Position numbers and translations under genes: made by a program. From SXOA01 sp046153945 (lineage in GTDB: Bacteria; Planctomycetota; Planctomycetia; Pirellulales; Pirellulaceae), in assembly GCA_046153945.1 (NCBI GenBank), contig JBJXFF010000093.1, positions 37,210-101,209 of the forward strand: a DNA stretch of 64,000 nt, written 5' to 3'. Position 1 is the stretch's first letter, and the number at the start of each line of letters is the position of its first letter. The notes beneath the pieces are model-generated. The model did not search any database. It saw only the letters and a program-made list of their open reading frames with translations, and had not been told where the DNA came from. Shown piece by piece: positions 35,702 to 43,183 of this stretch.

Positions 35702-37078
35702 CTAAAACAACTGCTTGATCGGCTCGGCTTCCACCAGGCGGACGGGGCGTTCGCCGGGGCCGGGCATCATCGTAGTATCCAGGTTAATTCCCATCCCGTG
35801 GTAAATCGAGGCAAGAACCTGAGGCGGGGAGATGGGATTGTCGCTGGGGCGGGCGCCGAGTTTGTCCGTGGCTCCAATGACCTGGCCGCCGCGAATGTTG
35901 CCGCCGGCGAGGAAGTTCGTCCAAGCGTCCGGATAATGGTCGCGGCCGCCGCGGGGATTGATCCGGGGAGTGCGGCCGAATTCGCTGATGACGGCGACGA
36001 CCGTCTCGGCCAGTAGGCCCCGCTGGTCCAAATCCTCGATCAGGGCGGTGTAGGCCCAGTCGAACTGCGGACAGAGATGCCGTTCGTAATCGAGGTAAGT
36101 GTTGTTGAGACTGCCGCCGTCAGCATGCATGTCCCAGCAGGAGAGATTGAAGACCGTGTCAAAGTGGTTGACCGTGGCGTACCGCACGCCGGACTCCACC
36201 AAACGGCGGGCCATCAGGCAGCTTTGGCCGAATGTGTTGCGGCCATAGCGGTCACGGAGTTTGTCGGGCTCCTTCGTGAGATCAAGCGCCTCTTTCGCTT
36301 TCGGCGAAGTCAGTAGACGGAAGGCGCGCTGGTAGGCACTATCGTGGCTCTGCGTGGTGCGAGTCTCGGTCCGCCGCTGAAGTTCGTCCACCTGATCGAG
36401 CAGCTTTTTGCGAGCATCGAGTCGGAATTGCGAGAGCCCCTTGGGAACTTCCAAGTCGGCGACTTTGAAATCGGGAAGAGCCGGGTCGGCATTGAGAAAG
36501 AACGGCTCATGAGCGCTGCCGAGATAGCCGGATTGTTGACCGTGCAGCGGTCCCGCTCCGGTATTGCCGATCGGGTCGGGCATGATCACGTTGGCGGGCA
36601 ATTCGCTCTTCTGGCCGAAGACCCGCGAAATCACACTCCCCACATGCGGCTTGACGGCGTCGGCACCGAAATCGTGGCCGGTCATCATCCACCGCTGGCC
36701 GTTTTCGTGCGTGCTGCCGGTGTTGTAATTGAGGCTACGGATCAGCGAGACCTTGTCCATGATCCGGGCCATAAGCGGGAAGTGCTCGCAGATTTGGACT
36801 CCCGGCACCTTCGTCGCGATGGGAGAAAACTTGCCCCGCACCTCAGCCGGCGCATCCGGCTTCATATCCCACGTATCCAGGTGTCCGGGCGAGCCGACAA
36901 GGAAGATCGTAATACAGTTCTTGATCTTCGCCTGGCTCTCCACCACCGCTCCGCGAGCTTGCAAGTTCATCAGCGCCGGCAGCGTCATCCCTGCCAGACC
37001 CGCCGAACCCGCTTGCAAAAAGCTGCGGCGACTCACGCCGTGGCACAGGGGGACTTTTTCGTTGCCGATGTTGAGCAT
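35702..37078 (-). CDS. DUF1501 protein with Tat signal
   Basis: 458 residues. Twin-arginine signal VSRRSFLQAGSAGLAGM at about 15-31. Core blocks NCITIFLVGSPGHLDTWDMK and AVISEFGRTPRINPRGGRDH match the alkaline-phosphatase-related DUF1501 fold. Likely exported folded through the Tat path, with metal. It is the first of three same-strand genes (DUF1501, PPC, DUF1549/1553); the second DUF1501 in the window, clearly distinct from 20220-21491. Substrate unknown. Confidence 0.92.
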   Translation of the reverse strand: MLNIGNEKVPLCHGVSRRSFLQAGSAGLAGMTLPALMNLQARGAVVESQAKIKNCITIFLVGSPGHLDTWDMKPDAPAEVRGKFSPIATKVPGVQICEHFPLMARIMDKVSLIRSLNYNTGSTHENGQRWMMTGHDFGADAVKPHVGSVISRVFGQKSELPANVIMPDPIGNTGAGPLHGQQSGYLGSAHEPFFLNADPALPDFKVADLEVPKGLSQFRLDARKKLLDQVDELQRRTETRTTQSHDSAYQRAFRLLTSPKAKEALDLTKEPDKLRDRYGRNTFGQSCLMARRLVESGVRYATVNHFDTVFNLSCWDMHADGGSLNNTYLDYERHLCPQFDWAYTALIEDLDQRGLLAETVVAVISEFGRTPRINPRGGRDHYPDAWTNFLAGGNIRGGQVIGATDKLGARPSDNPISPPQVLASIYHGMGINLDTTMMPGPGERPVRLVEAEPIKQLF

Positions 37079-37110
37079 GGGTACTTCCTGTAGTTAGGAA
37101 GGAATGGGAG

Positions 37111-37191
37111 CCACCGATTGAACACGGATGAAACACGGAAATTCAGAGAAACCTCGCCCGAATCCGTGTTTTGTCCGTGTTCAATCCGTGG
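37111..37191. repeat. Palindrome CCACCGATTGAACACGGATG family
   Basis: 28-base arms at 37111-37138 and 37164-37191 (CCGTGTTCAATCCGTGG at the right end), few mismatches, loop 25 bases. Located between two same-strand genes. Confidence 0.8.
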
Positions 37192-37203
37192 CGAACTTCC
37201 TTC

Positions 37204-37509
37204 TTAAACCGTGTACGTCACCTTGTTCGAAATCTCCACAAACTTGCTGTTCACGAACTGCCCGTCTGGCTGCTTGATGTAGTTCACGTACTTCCACGAT
37301 TGCAGCACGATTTCATACATCCCCGGCTCCGCGGTCGGATGCTCGTAACTCGTCACCGCTCGGGCTGCCGGTGTGGCGACTACCTTGCCGTTGTGCTTCA
37401 CCTCGAACTGCAAGCGGAGCCCCCAATCACCGGCAACATCGCCCCGAATCACCTTCCGTCCCTCCAGGCGAATCTCCGCCTTGGGCATCACGTCGTACTT
37501 TTGTTCCAT
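37204..37509 (-). CDS. Hypothetical small beta-rich protein
   Basis: 101 residues, no signal peptide or membrane segment. Alternating strands (RLQFEVKHNGKVVAT, MYEIVLQSWKYVNYIK, SKFVEISNKVTYTV) suggest a compact beta fold. No motif I can name. Codon use matches the neighbours, start ATG and length look genuine. Sits upstream of the DUF1501 gene, with a palindrome in between. Confidence 0.6.
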   Translation of the reverse strand: MEQKYDVMPKAEIRLEGRKVIRGDVAGDWGLRLQFEVKHNGKVVATPAARAVTSYEHPTAEPGMYEIVLQSWKYVNYIKQPDGQFVNSKFVEISNKVTYTV

Positions 37510-37606
37510 CGCGGTAGCTCCTGCTCAAGTCAATTTGCAGACAGTTCCCCATACTACCCATAAACGGGCGTCAATGGAATCTGATTGTCGTGTTTCTGGT
37601 CGGCAA

Positions 37607-39268
37607 CTACTTCCACGGGTTCCCCTCCACCGTCGCATTCCGCTCATCGACGACGATCCGTTCCGGGCGGGGACCGGCGTAGACCCAGAGCATTTCCATG
37701 GTGCTGCTGGAGTCGTTGATGAAGTAGTGGACGCGGCCGCGTGGTTGTATGGCGGTGGCACAATCTTGCATCGAGTAGCGGCGGCCTTCCACGTTGCAGG
37801 TCGCTCGGCCACTAATGATGCAGATCGATTCGTCGAAGTCGTGATAATGGGCCGGCAGCCGGCCGCCGGGGTGGAACAGCCCGTAGCCGCCGCTCATCTC
37901 GATGCCGGGGATCAGCTCCTCGTTGAAGTAGTCGATGAACTCGGTGTTCGGGCCGGCTGCTCCCCGCTCGGCGGTGGCGAAGCGGTTGATTCGTTCGCCG
38001 CCGGGGACCCCGTTTTGAATGGCGGGCATCGTCCGCCGCGAGAAGAACTTGTCCACGAGTGTGCGGCTGGGGGTGTCCGTCGGCATGGCGATGTGAAAAA
38101 CGGCGGGTTCGGTCGTCGACGCGTTTCTCGCCTGATGAGCCAGTCCCGGCGGAATGACGACGTTGTCCATTTTCTGGAGGGCATAGCTGCGCCCTTCCAC
38201 TTCCACCACCGCGGAGCCGGAGAGGAGCGTGATCGACTCGCTAAAGGTGTGCAGGTGATAGGGAAGCATCGCCCCCGGAGCAAACGTGACCAGGCCCGTC
38301 GTGAGCTTGCGGGCCTGGTTGTGGCTGCCGACGAGACATTCGAAGACGACGCCGCGAGCAATCTCCACCTTGGGCCCGCTACCGACGGAAGACATGACCT
38401 CGGACCGATCGGGCCGCATCGATTCCGGCGGGCGGGCTTGCGGAACGGCTGGACTGGGAGCCTTTTCGAGTGTCGGAGCAAACGACGCCTGCACTGGCCG
38501 GTCCCTACCGACGGTGGCGAGCGAGGATTTGAGCGTGCGAAAAAGAAGCCCGGCATCAAGTCCAAGGCCAATCATTTTGAAACCCTGCTTCTGCCGCTCA
38601 AGCAGGTTCTCGTTGCTCGTGGCAATCAGGCCGCAGTTTTTCCCCGCGCCGCGAATGGTGTCCTTGCACCGCAGAATCTGCTCGGCAACGCCTGGCCCTT
38701 CCCATTGCCCCCGATAGCCGGCCGTGGAAGAAAAATCGGCGGGGCCAAAGTAAAACAGTTCGACGCCCTCGACCTGGACCATTGCAGAAACTTGCTTCGC
38801 CGCCCGAACCGTCTCAATAATTGGCACGACCAAAACGTGCTCGTTGGCCTCGGAAGTGTGTTCCACCATGCACTGCCCCCAGCATGTCGCCCGCTCGCCG
38901 CCAATGCCGCGAAGCCCTTCCTCCGGATACCGGGCAAAAGCAACCGCTTGCTTGAGCTGCTCCACGGTCTCCACCCAGGGAACGACAATGCCGTCAGCAC
39001 CAATGTCCAGCGCTCGCTTGATGAGGCCGCCGTTGAGTTCGGCGATCCGGACGAGTGCCACCGTTTCGCTCCGAGCCGTCGCCCGCAAGTGCTCGACAAT
39101 CTCCTTCCAGTCGAGGTGCCCATGCTCAGCATCGATGACCACCCAGTCCATCCCCAAAGCAACCGCCATCTCCGTGATGCTCGGCGACTCCAGCGTGACC
39201 CAGAGGCCAAACACCGGCTTGTCGGCAGCGAGCTTGCGACGGAGGGCTTGAATGGCGGCTGTCTTCAT
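37607..39268 (-). CDS. HpcH/HpaI-type aldolase fused to two cupin domains
   Basis: 553 residues. Residues about 1-260 are a class II pyruvate aldolase/citrate-lyase beta-like barrel: FGLWVTLESPSITEMA, VVIDAEHGHLDW (active-site Glu-His), ELNGGLIKRALDIGADGIVV, and ELFYFGPADFSSTAGY. A Pro/Ser-rich linker (about 275-305) leads to cupin 1 (FAPGAMLPYHLHTFSESITL, then VVIPPGLAHQARN) and cupin 2 (FHPGGRLPAHYHDFDESICI, then HYFINDSSSTMEM); both keep metal-binding His/Glu. The aldolase probably cleaves a 2-keto-3-deoxy acid; the cupins may bind the sugar or regulate it. No signal peptide, so cytoplasmic. Confidence 0.88.
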   Translation of the reverse strand: MKTAAIQALRRKLAADKPVFGLWVTLESPSITEMAVALGMDWVVIDAEHGHLDWKEIVEHLRATARSETVALVRIAELNGGLIKRALDIGADGIVVPWVETVEQLKQAVAFARYPEEGLRGIGGERATCWGQCMVEHTSEANEHVLVVPIIETVRAAKQVSAMVQVEGVELFYFGPADFSSTAGYRGQWEGPGVAEQILRCKDTIRGAGKNCGLIATSNENLLERQKQGFKMIGLGLDAGLLFRTLKSSLATVGRDRPVQASFAPTLEKAPSPAVPQARPPESMRPDRSEVMSSVGSGPKVEIARGVVFECLVGSHNQARKLTTGLVTFAPGAMLPYHLHTFSESITLLSGSAVVEVEGRSYALQKMDNVVIPPGLAHQARNASTTEPAVFHIAMPTDTPSRTLVDKFFSRRTMPAIQNGVPGGERINRFATAERGAAGPNTEFIDYFNEELIPGIEMSGGYGLFHPGGRLPAHYHDFDESICIISGRATCNVEGRRYSMQDCATAIQPRGRVHYFINDSSSTMEMLWVYAGPRPERIVVDERNATVEGNPWK

Positions 39269-39356
39269 AACTATGTTTCGTGCAGTGGGCTCGATTGGTG
39301 CGGACTTGGGAAGGATTGATTATCATTGGGGCTGGCGATTCCCACAATGCGAATCC

Positions 39357-39427
39357 GGGGTCGGGAGTCTTTGGCGTCACAAGTAATCCACACGATCAAA
39401 ACTATGCCGCCAAAGACTCCCGACCCC
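39357..39427. repeat. Palindromic repeat, GGGGTCGGGAG family (copy 3)
   Basis: 23-base arms at 39357-39379 and 39405-39427, one mismatch, loop 25 bases. Right arm encodes the PPKTPDP at the start of the PSD1 gene. Confidence 0.92.
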
Positions 39428-42400
39428 CTGACGTCGCGCCTCGTGCTTACCCTGATATGCCTCATGGCCGCGCCGGTGATTTGCCGCGCCGACGAGGGCA
39501 CCGACTTCTTCGAGAAGAAAATCCGCCCGCTGCTGGTGACGCACTGCTACGAATGTCACTCATCAGACTCCAAAAAGCTCGGCGGCAATCTCTTGCTCGA
39601 TCACAAAGATGGATGGATAAAAGGAGGGGACACCAGTTCGGCAATTGACCCCGGTAATCCGGAAAAGAGTCTCCTCCTCACTGCAGTCAAATACGAAGAC
39701 GACGGGCTGAAAATGCCGCCGAAGGGGAAGCTCCCCGCGGCCGCGATTGCCGATCTGGAAGCCTGGATCAAGATGGGTGCCCCCGACCCGCGACTCGAGA
39801 AACCGAAAACGAAGCCAGTCGCGTCTTGGGAAGAAGTGTTTCGCTCGCGCAGTCATTGGTGGAGCCTGCAATCGGTTAAGAAGTCCGCAGTGCCGACGCC
39901 GAAGAACGCAGCCTGGTCCGAGCATCCCGTGGATCGGTTCGTTCTGGCGAAGCTCGACGAAAGGGGACTCGCCCCCGCGAATCGAGCGGAACCCCGTACG
40001 CTCATCCGGCGACTTTCGCTTGTATTGACGGGGTTGCCTCCCACGCCGGATCAAGTCGTTGCATTCGTCCAGGAATATGAGGAGACAACGAAAAGCGCGA
40101 TACCACAAGCGGCTGTCGAGAAGGTGATTGAGAAGCTTGTCGATTCGCTTATGGCGTCCCCCCATTTTGGCGAACGCTGGGCGCGGCATTGGCAAGATGT
40201 GGTCCGGTTCTCCGAGACGCATGGGAACGAGTGGAACTACGAGGTGCATCATGCCTGGCGATATCGGGACTATTTGATCCGGGCCTTCAATAACGACCTT
40301 CCCTACGACCAGTTCATCCGGGAGCACATCGCCGGCGACCTATTGCCGCCGCGATGGAACAAGGAGGAGCAGATCAACGAGGCGGTCATCGGCACCGGCT
40401 TCTATCGGTTCGGCGAGGTCAATCACGACGACTGCATCAGTTTGCGGTCCATCGGGTACGACTTGCTCGATAACCAGATCGACACTCTTACCAAAGCCTT
40501 CCAGGCGACGACCGTGGCCTGCGCCCGCTGTCACGATCACAAACTCGACGCCATTTCGACGCAGGATTATTACGCCCTGCTTGGCATCCTCCGCAGTTCG
40601 CGCCTCGTAAGCCAAACGATTGACGCGCCGGAGACGAACGGAGCCCTGACGCAGCAACTGACTTCGCTTAAGACCGAGATTCGCAAAGAACTCGCTGCCG
40701 CCTGGATGCAGGATGCCAAGGAAATCAGCCGTTATTTGCTGGCGGCGCAGGCTAAGCGAGCCAATCGTCCAGATGCGGCCGAACTTGCCAAAGGACTTGA
40801 TCCTCAGCGGCTGGAGAAATGGGTTGCAGCTCTCGCCATCGAAAAAGCTCCGCAGGAAGACGGACTCGAGCCCTGGCGAATCGTGGCGGCGAGTGGAGCG
40901 GCGGAGGGTGATGCGTTCAAGGAACAGTGGCGAAAGCTCGTGGATAAGTACATGGTGGAAGACAAGCGGCGGACGGAGTTTAATCAGAAGGATATTGTCT
41001 CGTTTGCTGACTTTCGCACCGGCGAAGCACCCGGTTGGCAAGTCGGCGGACAAGCTCTGCGTCATGGACCAGGGAAGTGCGGTGACTTCATGCTGCATGC
41101 AGATGGCGGCGCGCTCGTGAAGGCGATACTTCCGGCCGGCTCGTTCAGCGGAGCACTTTCCGAAAAACTCAACGGCACGCTCCGTTCGCCGGTCATTCCT
41201 CCCGGCAAAAAGAACATCAGCTTTCAGGTGATGGGGCAGCGGAGCAGTGCGGTGCGGCTGGTGTCGAATAGCTGTCAGCTCAATTACAAGAACTACCGGG
41301 CGCTGATTTCGGCAAACCCGTTTCCACAATTGGAATGGATCACTTTCCAGCCGCCGGAGGATCGCGAGAGCCTGCGGACGTATGCCGAACTGATGACGAT
41401 GCTCGACAATCCCAAGTTCCCGGATCAGCTTAGTGCGCTCGGCGGCGACAAGGACAACTACCGGCTGCCGTGGGAGAAGGCAGCGGAGAATCCGCGGAGC
41501 TGGTTCGGCGTGACTCGCGTCGTTTTACATGACGGCGAGTTGCCGAAGGCGGAGCTAAGCCATTTGCGTCCGCTGCTGGCGGCGAATGAGCCGGCGTCGC
41601 TCGTCGATGTAGCTGCACACTATGCAGCGGTTGTCGAAACGGTCCTTAGGAATTGGAGTGAAGACAAAGCGACCGACGACGACGTTCGTTGGCTCGACAT
41701 GCTCCTTCGCCGCGGTCTCGTCCGCAATCAAACGGCCCTTTCCCCGCGGCTGGAAGAGCTGACCAAACAGTATCGACAAGTCGAAAGCCAGCTTGCTGTC
41801 CCGCGCATCGCGGCCGGCATTGCCGAAAGTGGCTCGCCTTATAATCAACCGGTATTTGTCCGAGGCGACTGTGAGCGGATGGGAGAAGCGGCTCCGCGGC
41901 GGTATCTGGAAGTGCTGGCCAAATCGACGATGCCGTTTCAGGCCGCCGGCAGTGGGCGATTGGAACTGGCACAGCGGATTGCGAGCGCCGAGAATCCACT
42001 GACCGCGCGGGTCATGGTCAACCGAGTCTGGCATCATCTGTTTGGAACCGGCATTGTTCGCACGGTCGATGACTTCGGCCATGTCGGCGATCTGCCTTCA
42101 CACCCAGAGCTGCTCGACTTTCTGGCCACGGAGTTCGTCGACGACGGCTGGTCGGTGAAGCGGCTGATTCGCAGGCTGGTGCTCAGTCGCACCTTTCAAC
42201 TGGCGAGCGCTCCCACCGCAGCCGCCAAGGAAAAGGACCCGCAGAACCGGCTCCTTTCGCACTATCCCGCGCGGCGGATGGAGGCGGAGGCGATTCGGGA
42301 CAGCATCCTGGCAACCTCCGGCCGGCTCGACCTCAAGCTGTTCGGCATGAGCGTCCAGCCGTTCCGTGAGAAGGAGTACGTCGACCGCCGGCTCTTTCCC

Positions 42401-42829
42401 GGTCCGCTGGACGGCAACGGGCGGCGGAGCATCTACATCAAGAACAACCTGATGGAAGGGCCGAAATTCTTGGAGGCCTTCAACTTCCCCGGCGGCAAAG
42501 TGACCCAAGGCCGCCGCGACGTGACCAACGTCCCCGCCCAGGCCCTGGCCTTGCTTAACGACCCCTTCGTCCTGCAGCAAGCCGACCTTTGGGCTGCGAA
42601 GCTAATCGCGGAGCCACATAACTCGTCCGGTGAGAGAATCGCAGCGATGTTCGAGACTTCGCTATCCCGCCCGCCGACCGACGAAGAGCGGCAGCGGTTC
42701 GAAGCGATGGCCAGCGAACTCGCCACGCTAAATCAGGTTCCCACGGAAGAAATTCTGAAGCGCCAGGTGGTGTGGAAAGACATCGCCCACGCGATGTTCA
42801 ACTTGAAGGAATTTATCTACATCCCGTAG
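39404..42829 (+). CDS. PSD1 and planctomycete cytochrome C domain protein
   Basis: 1141 residues from ATG 39404, giving MPPKTPDP then a signal core LVLTLICLMAAPVICRA. N-terminal cytochrome-like domain: THCYECHSSDSKKLGGN (haem CxxCH) and DDGLKMPPKGKLPAAAIADL. DUF1549: LIRRLSLVLTGLPPTPDQVV and VACARCHDHKLDA. A large unassigned middle (about 430-830) with a carbohydrate-binding-like beta region, then DUF1553: LTARVMVNRVWHHLFGTGIV and LFPGPLDGNGRRSIYIK. Typical of planctomycete secreted redox/polymer-utilisation loci; function unproven. The upstream frame to 39326 lies in the palindrome's left arm and is not needed. A hairpin (42832-42854) follows the stop. Confidence 0.92.
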   Translation: MPPKTPDPLTSRLVLTLICLMAAPVICRADEGTDFFEKKIRPLLVTHCYECHSSDSKKLGGNLLLDHKDGWIKGGDTSSAIDPGNPEKSLLLTAVKYEDDGLKMPPKGKLPAAAIADLEAWIKMGAPDPRLEKPKTKPVASWEEVFRSRSHWWSLQSVKKSAVPTPKNAAWSEHPVDRFVLAKLDERGLAPANRAEPRTLIRRLSLVLTGLPPTPDQVVAFVQEYEETTKSAIPQAAVEKVIEKLVDSLMASPHFGERWARHWQDVVRFSETHGNEWNYEVHHAWRYRDYLIRAFNNDLPYDQFIREHIAGDLLPPRWNKEEQINEAVIGTGFYRFGEVNHDDCISLRSIGYDLLDNQIDTLTKAFQATTVACARCHDHKLDAISTQDYYALLGILRSSRLVSQTIDAPETNGALTQQLTSLKTEIRKELAAAWMQDAKEISRYLLAAQAKRANRPDAAELAKGLDPQRLEKWVAALAIEKAPQEDGLEPWRIVAASGAAEGDAFKEQWRKLVDKYMVEDKRRTEFNQKDIVSFADFRTGEAPGWQVGGQALRHGPGKCGDFMLHADGGALVKAILPAGSFSGALSEKLNGTLRSPVIPPGKKNISFQVMGQRSSAVRLVSNSCQLNYKNYRALISANPFPQLEWITFQPPEDRESLRTYAELMTMLDNPKFPDQLSALGGDKDNYRLPWEKAAENPRSWFGVTRVVLHDGELPKAELSHLRPLLAANEPASLVDVAAHYAAVVETVLRNWSEDKATDDDVRWLDMLLRRGLVRNQTALSPRLEELTKQYRQVESQLAVPRIAAGIAESGSPYNQPVFVRGDCERMGEAAPRRYLEVLAKSTMPFQAAGSGRLELAQRIASAENPLTARVMVNRVWHHLFGTGIVRTVDDFGHVGDLPSHPELLDFLATEFVDDGWSVKRLIRRLVLSRTFQLASAPTAAAKEKDPQNRLLSHYPARRMEAEAIRDSILATSGRLDLKLFGMSVQPFREKEYVDRRLFPGPLDGNGRRSIYIKNNLMEGPKFLEAFNFPGGKVTQGRRDVTNVPAQALALLNDPFVLQQADLWAAKLIAEPHNSSGERIAAMFETSLSRPPTDEERQRFEAMASELATLNQVPTEEILKRQVVWKDIAHAMFNLKEFIYIP

Positions 42830-42831
42830 TA

Positions 42832-42854
42832 GCCAGCACACTCCGTGTGCTGGC
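42832..42854. repeat. Perfect hairpin GCCAGCACAC-TCC-GTGTGCTGGC
   Basis: 10-bp perfect stem with 3-base loop, starting three bases after the PSD1 stop codon. No U-run follows, so termination by it alone is doubtful; it may be another dispersed palindrome. Confidence 0.7.
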
Positions 42855-42876
42855 ATGTCCGCTCAGGGAGGATTCC

Positions 42877-43164
42877 TCATCGTCCGAGTTTCTTCGCCTG
42901 CCTGCGTTTCCGCACTTTTTGGATCATTTGTCCTGCACGAGTAAACTTGCTACGTCCCAGTTCTTTCATGTCCTGATAAATATCGGAAAAGTGCTTTTTA
43001 CAAAATCGCATCACCCCACGATGGAGCTTCTTGTATCGCTTCTCTTCTGGGGGTGTTAATTCTCTTTTCCACCGTTTTTCAAACAACCTTCGTCGTTCGT
43101 TGTTCTTTTCCTCAAAGGAGCGACGAACAGAGATTGGGATCGCGCTATAGTCTGACTTATTCAT
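42877..43164 (-). CDS. Small, highly basic protein of unknown function
   Basis: 95 residues, very rich in Lys/Arg (RRSFEEKNNERRRLFEKRW, KVRKRRQAKKLGR), mostly helical, no signal or membrane segment. It could bind nucleic acid. Its DNA is visibly more AT-rich than the neighbouring genes, and it lies between a PSD1 gene and an isochorismatase fusion (19 bases from the latter). Real-gene status is plausible but not certain. Confidence 0.5.
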   Translation of the reverse strand: MNKSDYSAIPISVRRSFEEKNNERRRLFEKRWKRELTPPEEKRYKKLHRGVMRFCKKHFSDIYQDMKELGRSKFTRAGQMIQKVRKRRQAKKLGR

Positions 43165-43183
43165 TTGCGCTCCCCAATACTCG

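Noticed and set aside
37373..39319. Long plus-strand open frame of 648 codons over the aldolase-bicupin gene
   Set aside because: It lies opposite a gene with clear domain motifs; the translation has no recognisable fold. In GC-rich DNA long antisense frames are common.
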